A stretch of 9,923 nt of DNA from Cloacimonetes bacterium UBA4175. GTDB lineage: Bacteria > Cloacimonadota > Cloacimonadia > Cloacimonadales > Cloacimonadaceae. The stretch covers positions 1 through 9,923 of the forward strand of contig DFUX01000024.1 in NCBI GenBank assembly GCA_002379855.1, written 5' to 3'. This document shows positions 1-6,313 of this stretch, one piece after another. Positions within the stretch are counted from its first letter, which is position 1; each line of letters starts with the position of its first letter. The position numbers were made by a program, and so were the translations under genes. Under the pieces are notes generated by a model. The model made no database searches and was not told the DNA's origin. It was given only the letters and a program-made list of their open reading frames with translations.

Positions 1-31
1 TGGCTTGGTTGAAAAGAAATAGACCGCGGAT

Positions 32-89
32 CACAGTATCAGCAGGATCATCGGGATATTTGGAAGGTGGAAAGGTGAAATGGTGAAAA
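32..89. repeat. 9-nt periodic repeat plus purine-rich tail, copy 1
   Basis: Three degenerate 9-nt units (CACAGTATC, AGCAGGATC, ATCGGGATA; 32-58) are followed by a G/A-rich tail of the GGAAGGTGGAAAGGTG type (to 89). The same order of parts recurs at 4340-4405 and 9383-9428, so this is a dispersed intergenic module and not chance sequence. No coding potential is credible here. Its function is unknown. Confidence 0.7.
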
Positions 90-93
90 GGAG

Positions 94-170
94 CCCCCAA
101 ACCAGGGCGGTTCAGCGACCGCCTGTACTGTACCGGCGCTTGCATAGCGCAGTTTGGGGGATAGCCGCCC
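94..170. other. Branched hairpin element (three-way-junction-like)
   Basis: A 9-bp perfect stem (CCCCCAAAC at 94-102 with GTTTGGGGG at 152-160) encloses two further hairpins. One is GGCGGT/ACCGCC (106-111 with 118-123, 6-nt loop; extendable by CA/TG around a bulged G). The other is GCGCT/AGCGC (136-140 with 146-150, 5-nt loop). GGGCGG at 105-110 could instead pair with CCGCCC at 165-170, which would be incompatible with the simple fold. The layout suggests a folded RNA or a structured DNA element. I do not recognise an RNA family, and it lacks the arm sizes of a tRNA. Whether it is transcribed is unknown. Confidence 0.55.
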
Positions 171-179
171 GAGGAGGGG

Positions 180-265
180 GTGGCAAAGTCCGTTTGCCAC
201 AGAGACCGGAGGTCTCTTCCTAACAGGCAACTCCGTTGCCTCTGCCGAACAGACTTCGGCAGCCC
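180..265. repeat. Four-hairpin cassette, copy 1
   Basis: Four consecutive hairpins with short loops: GTGGCAAA/TTTGCCAC (180-200, loop GTCCG), AGAGACC/GGTCTCT (201-217, loop GGA), AGGCAAC/GTTGCCT (225-241, loop TCC) and CTGCCGAA/TTCGGCAG (242-262, loop CAGAC). Hairpins 1 and 2 abut directly, as do 3 and 4; only seven bases separate the two pairs. A second copy lies at 9701-9786 with 83 of 86 positions identical. None of the hairpins is followed by a T-run on either strand, so they do not look like ordinary intrinsic terminators. The block resembles REP-type palindromic repeats in style, but I do not recognise the family. Confidence 0.8.
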
Positions 266-271
266 AATTCG

Positions 272-331
272 CGGCAATCTGCGCCTTTTATCCGCGTAAA
301 TCTGCGTGAACCGCGTGAACCGTGTTCCGGT
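272..331. repeat. Degenerate ATCCGCG/ATCTGCG repeat, copy 1
   Basis: A 60-nt block of degenerate 9-10 nt units (ATCCGCGTAA, ATCTGCGTGA, ACCGCGTGA, ACCGTGTTCC) preceded by CGGCAATCTGCG. It matches 9633-9692 over its full length with about 8 mismatches. In this copy it lies downstream of the four-hairpin cassette; at 9633-9692 it lies upstream of it. Non-coding; function unknown. Confidence 0.7.
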
Positions 332-374
332 CTTTAGGAAATAGCAGAGGAAAGTTGGAATGGCAAACCGCTTA

Positions 375-401
375 TTAGCAGACAATCGCTCAGATTGCTA
401 A
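375..401. promoter_or_regulatory. CIRCE-like operator upstream of clpB (HrcA site)
   Basis: TTAGCAGAC, 9-nt spacer, GATTGCTAA. This matches the CIRCE architecture (consensus TTAGCACTC-N9-GAGTGCTAA) with exact 9-9-9 spacing. The outer six bases of each arm are canonical and the inner positions diverge. The right arm is identical to that of the groL operator at 6314-6340. CIRCE is the known binding site of the heat-shock repressor HrcA, so HrcA control of clpB is inferred. The site lies 8 bases upstream of the predicted -35 box. Confidence 0.8.
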
Positions 402-409
402 TTTTCTTC

Positions 410-437
410 TTGACAGCCTGCCTTCTTCGGTTATCTT
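410..437 (+). promoter_or_regulatory. Predicted sigma70-type promoter of clpB
   Basis: A perfect -35 box TTGACA (410-415) is followed after 16 bases by TATCTT (432-437). Transcription would start near 444, giving a leader of about 27 nt that carries the ribosome binding site AGGAGG (457-462), 8 bases before the ATG. Confidence 0.6.
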
Positions 438-470
438 GTTAGTAATTATACTTGTTAGGAGGCGCTTAAC

Positions 471-3035
471 ATGAATGCACAAAGATTTACGATCCGCAGC
501 CAGGAGACCCTGCAGGCCATGCAGGCACTGGCTCAATCATACGGACATCAGGAGATCAGAGACCTGCACTTGCTGGCGGCGATGCTGCAGCAGCAGGATT
601 CCCTGGTCTTGCCCGTGCTGCAAAAGCTGGAGGTGGTTCCCGCCACGCTGTCCTCCAAAGTGGAGGATGAGCTTAAGAAACTGCCCCGGGTGAGCGGCGC
701 GCAGGTCTATCTCTCCAAAGAGGTTTTGGATATCCTGCACCAGAGCGAGCGCGAGGCGGAGCGGCTGCAGGACGAATACATCAGCCTGGAGCACATACTT
801 CTGGGCACCCTGCGCAAGGGGAAGGAAGCAGCCCGTTTGCTGCGCGAAGCCGGAGCGGACGCGGACAGGCTGTTGCTCGCGCTCAAGGAACTGCGCGGCA
901 ATCAGCGCGTTACGGACCAGGACCCGGAGGCGAAATACCAGTCTCTGGAAAAGTACACCCGTAATCTGATCCGCCTGGCGCGTCAGGAAAAGCTTGACCC
1001 GGTGATCGGCAGAGACGAGGAAATCCGCCGCAGCGTGCAAATCCTTTCCCGCCGCCGCAAGAACAATCCCATCCTGATCGGCGAACCCGGCGTGGGCAAA
1101 ACCGCCATCGTGGAAGGCCTGGCGCGCCGCGTGGTCGCGCGGGACGTTCCGGAAAACCTGAAAGACAAGGAAATCTTGGAACTGGACATGGCCGCCCTGG
1201 TGGCGGGGGCGAAGTTCCGCGGCGAGTTTGAGGAACGCCTCAAAGCGGTGCTGTCCGAGGTGGAAAAGTCGGAAGGCCGCATCATCCTTTTTATCGATGA
1301 AATCCACACCGTTGTTGGAGCCGGCGCGGCGGAGGGGTCGATGGACGCCTCCAACATGCTGAAACCCGCCCTGGCGAGGGGTACCCTGCACTGCATCGGA
1401 GCCACCACCATCGATGAATACCGCAAATATATCGAAAAAGACCCCGCCCTCGAGCGCCGCTTCCAGCCCGTGATGGTGCAGGAACCGAGCGTGGAGGACA
1501 GCATTTCCATCCTGCGCGGCATCCGGGAAAAGTATGAGGTGCACCACGGAGTGCAGATCACGGACAACGCGCTGGTTTCGGCGGCGGTGCTCAGCGAACG
1601 CTATATCTCGGACAGGTTCTTGCCGGACAAGGCGATAGACCTGATCGACGAAGCCTGCGCCAAGCTGCGTATGGAGATCGACTCCCTGCCCAGCGAACTG
1701 GACGAAGCCGAGCGCAAACTGCGCCAACTGGAGATCGAACGCCTTTCCCTCGCCAAGGAAAAGGACGCCCTCTCCGCTCAGCGGCTGGAAAAGATCAACC
1801 AGGAAATGGCGGAGCTGAACGAAGAGCGCAACGCCCTGCGCCTGCGTTGGGAAAACGAAAAGCAGATTTTTGAGAAAGCCCGTTCCCTGCGTGAGGAGCT
1901 GGACAACCTCAAAAGCGAATCGGAAAAAGCCGAACGCCAGGGCGATTACGAGACCGTAGCCAAACTGCGCTACGGCAGCATCAAGGAAAAGGAGGCGGAA
2001 CTGGCTGAACTGAACAGCAAACTCAGCGCCGCTTCCGGTGACGCCGCCGATCCCCTGCTCAAGGAAAAGGTGGATGAGGATCTGATTGCCGAGGTGGTCT
2101 CCAAATGGACCAACATCCCCGTCTCCAAGCTGGTGCAGAGCGAGATGAGCAAGCTGCTGGGACTGGAAGAGATCCTGGGCCGCCGCGTCATCGGGCAGCA
2201 GGAAGGAATCACCGCCCTCGCCAATGCCATCCGCCGTTCCCGCAGCGGTTTGAGTGATACCAACCGCCCCATCGGGTCATTCATCTTTCTGGGCCCCACC
2301 GGGGTGGGAAAGACCGAACTCGCCAAGACCCTGGCAGCCTATCTTTTCGACAGCGAAAAAGCCATGCTGCGCCTGGATATGAGCGAGTTTATGGAAAAAC
2401 ACTCCGTCTCCCGCCTCATCGGCGCGCCTCCCGGATATGTGGGCTACGACGAAGGCGGCTATCTCACGGAGGGCGTGCGGCGCCGTCCTTACAGCGTTAT
2501 CCTCTTTGACGAGATAGAGAAAGCTCACCCGGATGTCTTCAATATCCTGCTCCAGATTCTGGACGATGGCAGGCTCACAGACGGCAAGGGGCGCACCGTG
2601 GATTTCCGCCACAGCGTGATCATTATGACCTCAAACATCGGCTCGCAGGAAATCTACGACGCTGAAGACCTGGAAGCCCTGCGCCCTGAACTGATGAACA
2701 TCCTGAAGCGGTATTTCCGCCCGGAGTTCCTCAACCGGCTGGACGATATCATCATCTTCCACCGCCTCAGCCGCGACAACATCCGCCAGATCGTGCAAAT
2801 CCAACTGCAGCAACTGGCAGACCGGGTGCGCGAGAAGGGGATTGAACTGGAGTGGAGCGATGCCCTCGCCGATTACATCGCCGACGCCGGATACGACCCG
2901 CAATTCGGCGCGAGGCCGCTCAAGAGGCTGATCCAGAAGGAACTGGAGGATGCCCTGGCCAAAGCGGTGCTTTCTGGAAACGCGGGCCCCAGCATGAAGC
3001 TCGACTACCGCGACGGAAAGGTGGAAATCAACTGA
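471..3035 (+). CDS. clpB: ATP-dependent protein disaggregase ClpB
   Basis: Cytoplasmic AAA+ hexameric disaggregase that, with DnaK/DnaJ/GrpE, threads aggregated proteins through its central pore. The 854-residue length is normal for the family. Domains in order: N-terminal Clp-N double repeat (about 1-145); first ATPase domain with Walker A GEPGVGKT (204-211), Walker B IILFIDE (271-277), pore loop KFRG (248-251) and arginine-finger pair R329/R330; long charged middle coiled-coil (about 400-530), which separates ClpB from ClpA/ClpX; second ATPase domain with Walker A GPTGVGKT (608-615), pore loop GYVGYDEG (655-662), Walker B VILFDE (676-681), FLNR finger (R756) and sensor-2 motif GARPLKR (813-819). 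All key residues are present, so it should be active. The ATG is supported by AGGAGG 8 bases upstream. It is a single-gene unit between a CIRCE-associated promoter and a terminator. Confidence 0.98.
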   Translation: MNAQRFTIRSQETLQAMQALAQSYGHQEIRDLHLLAAMLQQQDSLVLPVLQKLEVVPATLSSKVEDELKKLPRVSGAQVYLSKEVLDILHQSEREAERLQDEYISLEHILLGTLRKGKEAARLLREAGADADRLLLALKELRGNQRVTDQDPEAKYQSLEKYTRNLIRLARQEKLDPVIGRDEEIRRSVQILSRRRKNNPILIGEPGVGKTAIVEGLARRVVARDVPENLKDKEILELDMAALVAGAKFRGEFEERLKAVLSEVEKSEGRIILFIDEIHTVVGAGAAEGSMDASNMLKPALARGTLHCIGATTIDEYRKYIEKDPALERRFQPVMVQEPSVEDSISILRGIREKYEVHHGVQITDNALVSAAVLSERYISDRFLPDKAIDLIDEACAKLRMEIDSLPSELDEAERKLRQLEIERLSLAKEKDALSAQRLEKINQEMAELNEERNALRLRWENEKQIFEKARSLREELDNLKSESEKAERQGDYETVAKLRYGSIKEKEAELAELNSKLSAASGDAADPLLKEKVDEDLIAEVVSKWTNIPVSKLVQSEMSKLLGLEEILGRRVIGQQEGITALANAIRRSRSGLSDTNRPIGSFIFLGPTGVGKTELAKTLAAYLFDSEKAMLRLDMSEFMEKHSVSRLIGAPPGYVGYDEGGYLTEGVRRRPYSVILFDEIEKAHPDVFNILLQILDDGRLTDGKGRTVDFRHSVIIMTSNIGSQEIYDAEDLEALRPELMNILKRYFRPEFLNRLDDIIIFHRLSRDNIRQIVQIQLQQLADRVREKGIELEWSDALADYIADAGYDPQFGARPLKRLIQKELEDALAKAVLSGNAGPSMKLDYRDGKVEIN

Positions 3036-3052
3036 CAGTAAGCAATATACAT

Positions 3053-3082
3053 AAGCCCGGCGTCAAAACCGGGCTTTTATTG
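3053..3082 (+). terminator. Intrinsic terminator of clpB
   Basis: A perfect 8-bp stem AAGCCCGG (3053-3060) / CCGGGCTT (3069-3076) with an 8-nt loop runs into a T-rich tail, 17 bases after the clpB stop codon. On the opposite strand the T-run is poor, so it probably serves clpB mainly, although it lies just past the end of the facing gene. Confidence 0.85.
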
Positions 3083-3101
3083 TGGGTGACGGGGACGACT
3101 A

Positions 3102-3878
3102 TTATCCATCAGACAACTGAACAAGCTCTCCCGTTTGCGCATCGATGTAAGCGGTACGCTGTCTTGCTGGCCCATAAGAGACTGATATACTAATTAGATG
3201 GCAGAGTCTATACTCCCCCTTGTCGGAAACATACTTAATGCCATTGTTTCTGACCTCACTCTGCCTCATTGATGAGCCGTCTTCTTCAGTATCCCCTTTC
3301 GCAATGACAAAGGACATTGTGTCGGGATAGCCCAGAACGTTTATATAATGCTGCCTCGCGGTCTCCACGGCTTGCTCAAATGTGTAGTTGACCTGGACTG
3401 GGGGAATGGGCTTGTATTCAATCGAAGGATCGATGGCTATATCGTTTGAATCCCGGTAATAACTGATTATCACATTACCACCAGATATAAAGCTATAGCC
3501 ATTAACCAGTTGTTGGTAGATCGTGCTTGTATGGTTTTTATCGTGAACTATCCATGCTTTCGTAAGATTCAATCCCTCGAAACCTATGTAAGGCATAATC
3601 TTCCCCATGATGGAGTCAAATGCTTGCCGCGTTGCCAGGGTATCCGCCAGGTCAGGGAAACTAATACCTGGAAAACTGCCCCTGAAATGGCTTAGACAGT
3701 TTCTTTGATAGGCTCTGTCAACCCGTCCTGTAAATCCTGTTTCCGCCTTGAACTTCTCCGCCAATCTATCCAATTTGCGCGCCTTTTCCACGCGTTCATT
3801 TGCTTTGGCCCTGGCATCGGCATAAACTGCTGAAACAATGAGAAGCGCCAGCATCAGAAAGACTATGGCTTTTTTCAT
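3102..3878 (-). CDS. Secreted orphan FTP/PepSY-domain protein, function unknown
   Basis: A 258-residue exported protein. The N-terminus is a classic signal peptide: MKK, a hydrophobic run to about residue 18, and a likely signal peptidase I site after VYA (residue 20). A charged, probably helical stretch follows (about 21-47). Residues 118-150 (YQQLVNGYSFISGG, then VIISYYRDSN) resemble the FTP propeptide motif of thermolysin-like proteases. Residues 166-255 (FEQAVETARQHY, ending AYIDAQTGELVQL) resemble a PepSY domain. In thermolysin-type zymogens these two modules precede the protease domain and inhibit or chaperone it; here no HExxH or peptidase domain follows. It may therefore be a free-standing periplasmic or secreted inhibitor or chaperone, but that is inference. 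The ATG is supported by AAGGAG 7-8 bases upstream. Base composition looks more AT-rich than in its neighbours, hinting at a fast-evolving or acquired gene. It converges on clpB. Confidence 0.85.
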   Translation of the reverse strand: MKKAIVFLMLALLIVSAVYADARAKANERVEKARKLDRLAEKFKAETGFTGRVDRAYQRNCLSHFRGSFPGISFPDLADTLATRQAFDSIMGKIMPYIGFEGLNLTKAWIVHDKNHTSTIYQQLVNGYSFISGGNVIISYYRDSNDIAIDPSIEYKPIPPVQVNYTFEQAVETARQHYINVLGYPDTMSFVIAKGDTEEDGSSMRQSEVRNNGIKYVSDKGEYRLCHLISISVSYGPARQRTAYIDAQTGELVQLSDG

Positions 3879-3966
3879 TACTTTCTCCTTATCCTTTGAT
3901 TCCGGGTGTGTATCTGGACTTGTTCATCGAGCTGTCGCGATGTAACAGGTCATTGCGAGCAACCGC

Positions 3967-3995
3967 ATTGTTTTCATCTTTTAAATGCAAGTCAA
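3967..3995 (-). promoter_or_regulatory. Possible promoter of the FTP/PepSY gene
   Basis: Reading the minus strand, TTGACT (3995-3990) is followed after 17 bases by AACAAT (3972-3967). The -10 match is weak. It would give a leader of about 80 nt before the ATG at 3878. Confidence 0.35.
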
Positions 3996-4067
3996 GTTCT
4001 TTTTTCAGTGGGAACTGTGCGGTTTGGCGATTCTATTGGTGGGGCGTTGTTGAGATGTATGAGCTCT

Positions 4068-4140
4068 AAAAGACTGGATCACGGGTCAAGCCCGGGATGA
4101 CACGGCTTTATAGCTTAGCTTGTTTTGGTTTGCTTCCGGG
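4068..4140 (-). repeat. Dispersed palindromic repeat (CATCCCGG...CCAGTCTTTT), copy 1
   Basis: Read on the minus strand, the element runs CCGGAAGCAA, then CTATAAAGCCGTGTCATCCC, then GATCCAGTCTTTT. The core forms a hairpin between ATCCCGGG and CCCGTGAT around a short loop. Two direct-orientation copies exist at 4413-4479 and 9431-9518. Similar CATCCCGG...CCGGGATCCAG palindromes are widespread in bacterial intergenic DNA. It is not coding. Confidence 0.7.
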
Positions 4141-4172
4141 CTGGTGGGAAAGCCTACTTGTTTTACCAAAGT

Positions 4173-4268
4173 AATCCGTAAATCAGTCAAATCCGTAAAT
4201 CCGTATAAGATTGGCATGCAGGCATCATACGGATGAAACGGATTTCACGGATTAACGGATTAACGGAT
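4173..4268. repeat. Inverted array of ATCCGT units
   Basis: Left half: four units of about 8-9 nt (ATCCGTAA, ATCAGTCAA, ATCCGTAA, ATCCGTAT). Right half: the same word inverted (ATACGGAT, AACGGATTT, CACGGATTA, ACGGATTA, ACGGAT). The innermost units ATCCGTAT (4199-4206) and ATACGGAT (4227-4234) pair perfectly around a 20-nt loop, so the block can form a large hairpin. The rest of the 3879-4580 gene-free stretch holds the other repeats listed and no gene I can support. Confidence 0.65.
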
Positions 4269-4331
4269 AAAGAGTTTTGTCCAGTGTTCAATCTCATGGC
4301 TAAAGACACCTTTCCATGGACTTTACATAGA

Positions 4332-4405
4332 ACACGGATAACAGGATCAACAGGATCTTCAGGATGTTTATTGTGTAAATTGAAAGGGTGGAATAGTGGA
4401 AAGGA
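4332..4405. repeat. 9-nt periodic repeat plus purine-rich tail, copy 2
   Basis: AACAGGATC (4340-4348), AACAGGATC (4349-4357) and TTCAGGATG (4358-4366) are three in-phase 9-nt units preceded by CACGGAT. A short spacer and a G/A-rich tail (AAAGGGTGGAATAGTGGAAA) follow. It directly precedes a copy of the palindromic repeat, the same order as at 9383-9518. Confidence 0.7.
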
Positions 4406-4412
4406 GGTGTCT

Positions 4413-4479
4413 CCGAAGCAAGCACCACCAGGCTATAAAGCTGTGTCATCCCGGCCTGCGAGCTGGGATCCAGTCTTTT
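4413..4479 (+). repeat. Dispersed palindromic repeat, copy 2
   Basis: Starts CCGAAGCAAG, continues through GGCTATAAAGCTGTGTCATC and ends GGGATCCAGTCTTTT. The core hairpin pairs ATCCC with GGGAT around a degenerate centre. It is in direct orientation relative to the copy at 9431-9518 and inverted relative to 4068-4140. Confidence 0.7.
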
Positions 4480-4580
4480 GGAAACTACCACTCAGCCTCA
4501 AAACAAACCACACCAGACCCAAACACCCACGTCATCCGCGTTCCATATCCATTCCACCTTTTCAACCCCAAAAACAGGTG

Positions 4581-4615
4581 AAAAAAACAAGCCTTCCCGG
4601 GGAGAGAAGGCCTGT
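4581..4615 (-). terminator. Intrinsic terminator of groL
   Basis: On the minus strand, ACAGGCCTTC pairs with GAAGGCTTGT (10 bp with one G-U pair, 9-nt loop) and runs straight into seven T residues. It begins 27 bases after the groL stop codon and is a textbook rho-independent terminator. Confidence 0.93.
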
Positions 4616-4642
4616 CGGTTATGGATGGTATTGGAGTGTCGT

Positions 4643-6271
4643 TTAATACATTCCGCCCATGCCGGGATTGGGCATTGGAGCGGGAGCTTCGGGTTCCTTG
4701 ATGTCGGTGAGGATGCATTCGGTGGTCAGCATCAGGCCGGCGATGGAAGCGGCGTTTTGCACCGCGGAGCGCACGACCTTGGCGGGATCGATGATTCCGG
4801 CCTTGAAGAGGTCTTCATACTGGCAGGAAGCGGCATTGAAGCCCATGTGCCCGTCTTTGTATGTTTTCAGCTTTTCAACCACCACGGCGCCTTCTTCTCC
4901 GGCGTTGGCGGCGATCTGGTAGGCGGGTTTTTCCAGGGCTTTCATCATGATTTCCACCGCCATCTTCTCCTCGTGGGAGAGGTTTTTCATGTTTTTGAGG
5001 GCTTTGGCGGCATGGATCAGGGTCACTCCGCCGCCGGGGACGATGCCTTCTTCAACCGCGGCGCGGGTGGCGTGCAAAGCGTCATCCACGCGGGCTTTCT
5101 TTTCTTTCATTTCGGTCTCGGTGGCTGCGCCGATGCGGATCACGGCAACGCCGCTGGAAAGCTTCGCCAGGCGTTCCTGGAGCTTTTCCTTGTCGTAGTC
5201 GGAGGTGGTTTCCTCCACCTGGGCCTTGATCTGCTTGATGCGGGCGGCCACGTTTTCTTCGGAGCCGGCGCCTTCGCGGATGGTGGTGTTTTCCTTGTCC
5301 ACCAGGACTTTCTTGGCGCGGCCGAGGTCGGCCATGGTGGCGCTGTCCAGGCGGCGTCCCATCTCTTCGGAGATGAGGGTGGCGCCGGTGAGGATGGAAA
5401 TGTCTTCCAGCATGGCTTTGCGGCGGTCGCCAAAGCCGGGGGCTTTCACGGCGACTACGTTGAGCACGCCGCGCAATTTATTGACCACAAGGGTGGCCAG
5501 GGCTTCGCCTTCGATGTCTTCGGCGATAATGAGCAGGGGGCGTCCGTGCTGAGAGATTTCCTGCAGGATGGGCAGCAGGTCTTTGAGCACGCTTATCTTC
5601 TTGTCGTGGATGAGGATAAAGGGGTCTTCAAGCTCGGCGATCATCTTGTCCGGATTGGTGACGAAATAGGGGGAAAGGTAGCCGCGGTCAAACTGCATGC
5701 CTTCCACTTTCTCCAGGCCGGTGTCGATGGATTTGGCTTCTTCGATGTTGATGATGCCTTCCTTGCCCACGGATTCCATGGCTTCGGCGATCAGCCTTCC
5801 GATCTCGTTGTCGTTGTTGGCGGAGATGGAAGCGATCTGGGCGATCTCTTCGTTGCTCTTGATGGTCTTGGAAAATTCGTGGATTTTATCCACTACGACC
5901 TTGGTGGCCTTTTCCAGGCCGCGTTTCAGATACATGGGGTTCACCCCGGCGGTCACGTGCTTGAGGCCTTCCTCGATGATGGCCTGGGCCAGCAGGGTGG
6001 CGGTGGTGGTGCCGTCTCCGGCAACGTCGTGGGTCTTTTCCGCAACTTCTTTGCAGAGCTGCGCGCCCATGTTTTCAAATTCCCCTTCCAGTTCGATCTC
6101 TTTGGCGATGGTCACGCCGTCGTTGGTGATGGTCGGAGAACCAAACTTCTTGTCCAATACCACGTTTCTGCCGCGGGGCCCGAGGGTCACCTTCACGGCA
6201 TCGGCAAGCTGATCAACGCCCTTCTTGAGTGCGGTGCGGGCTTCGTGTGAATACAGCATTTGTTTTGCCAT
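4643..6271 (-). CDS. groL: 60-kDa chaperonin GroEL
   Basis: Cytoplasmic chaperonin that forms a 14-mer double ring and folds client proteins with ATP and the GroES lid. The 542-residue length is standard. Visible hallmarks: VTLGPRGRNVVLD (28-40) of the nucleotide pocket, catalytic-region D51 in TNDGVT, and GDGTTT (85-90), which carries the ATP/Mg-binding aspartate D86. Further on are the PGFGDRRKAMLEDIA-like block, EEGIVPGGG in the C-terminal equatorial domain, and a short GGM-type tail ending MPNPGMGGMY. The ATG is supported by GGAGGT 9 bases upstream. A CIRCE operator lies 42 bases before the start, so HrcA repression is inferred. It is a lone gene: upstream lies the divergent rnhC and downstream a strong terminator, with no groES on either side, so the co-chaperonin gene must be elsewhere. 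Confidence 0.98.
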   Translation of the reverse strand: MAKQMLYSHEARTALKKGVDQLADAVKVTLGPRGRNVVLDKKFGSPTITNDGVTIAKEIELEGEFENMGAQLCKEVAEKTHDVAGDGTTTATLLAQAIIEEGLKHVTAGVNPMYLKRGLEKATKVVVDKIHEFSKTIKSNEEIAQIASISANNDNEIGRLIAEAMESVGKEGIINIEEAKSIDTGLEKVEGMQFDRGYLSPYFVTNPDKMIAELEDPFILIHDKKISVLKDLLPILQEISQHGRPLLIIAEDIEGEALATLVVNKLRGVLNVVAVKAPGFGDRRKAMLEDISILTGATLISEEMGRRLDSATMADLGRAKKVLVDKENTTIREGAGSEENVAARIKQIKAQVEETTSDYDKEKLQERLAKLSSGVAVIRIGAATETEMKEKKARVDDALHATRAAVEEGIVPGGGVTLIHAAKALKNMKNLSHEEKMAVEIMMKALEKPAYQIAANAGEEGAVVVEKLKTYKDGHMGFNAASCQYEDLFKAGIIDPAKVVRSAVQNAASIAGLMLTTECILTDIKEPEAPAPMPNPGMGGMY

Positions 6272-6313
6272 AATAATTTAACCTCCATATTGAATAATCT
6301 TTTAAGTTTTACA

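Noticed and set aside
48..230. A 60-codon minus-strand open frame upstream of clpB.
   Set aside because: It spans the branched structure and the hairpin cassette, which explain the sequence better than coding does.
537..1727. A 396-codon minus-strand open frame inside clpB.
   Set aside because: Antisense shadow of clpB with no recognisable domain or ribosome binding site.
4340..4366. Short regular repeats that might suggest a CRISPR array.
   Set aside because: Units are only 9 nt with no unique spacers, and no cas genes are present.
4233..4646. A 137-codon open frame between the FTP/PepSY gene and groL.
   Set aside because: It runs across three different repeat modules and the groL terminator, with no protein-like features.
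4478..6250. A 590-codon open frame on the plus strand opposite groL.
   Set aside because: It is antisense to groL, and its Gly/His/Phe/Val-rich composition is typical of the reverse of a GC-rich gene; groL is unambiguous.
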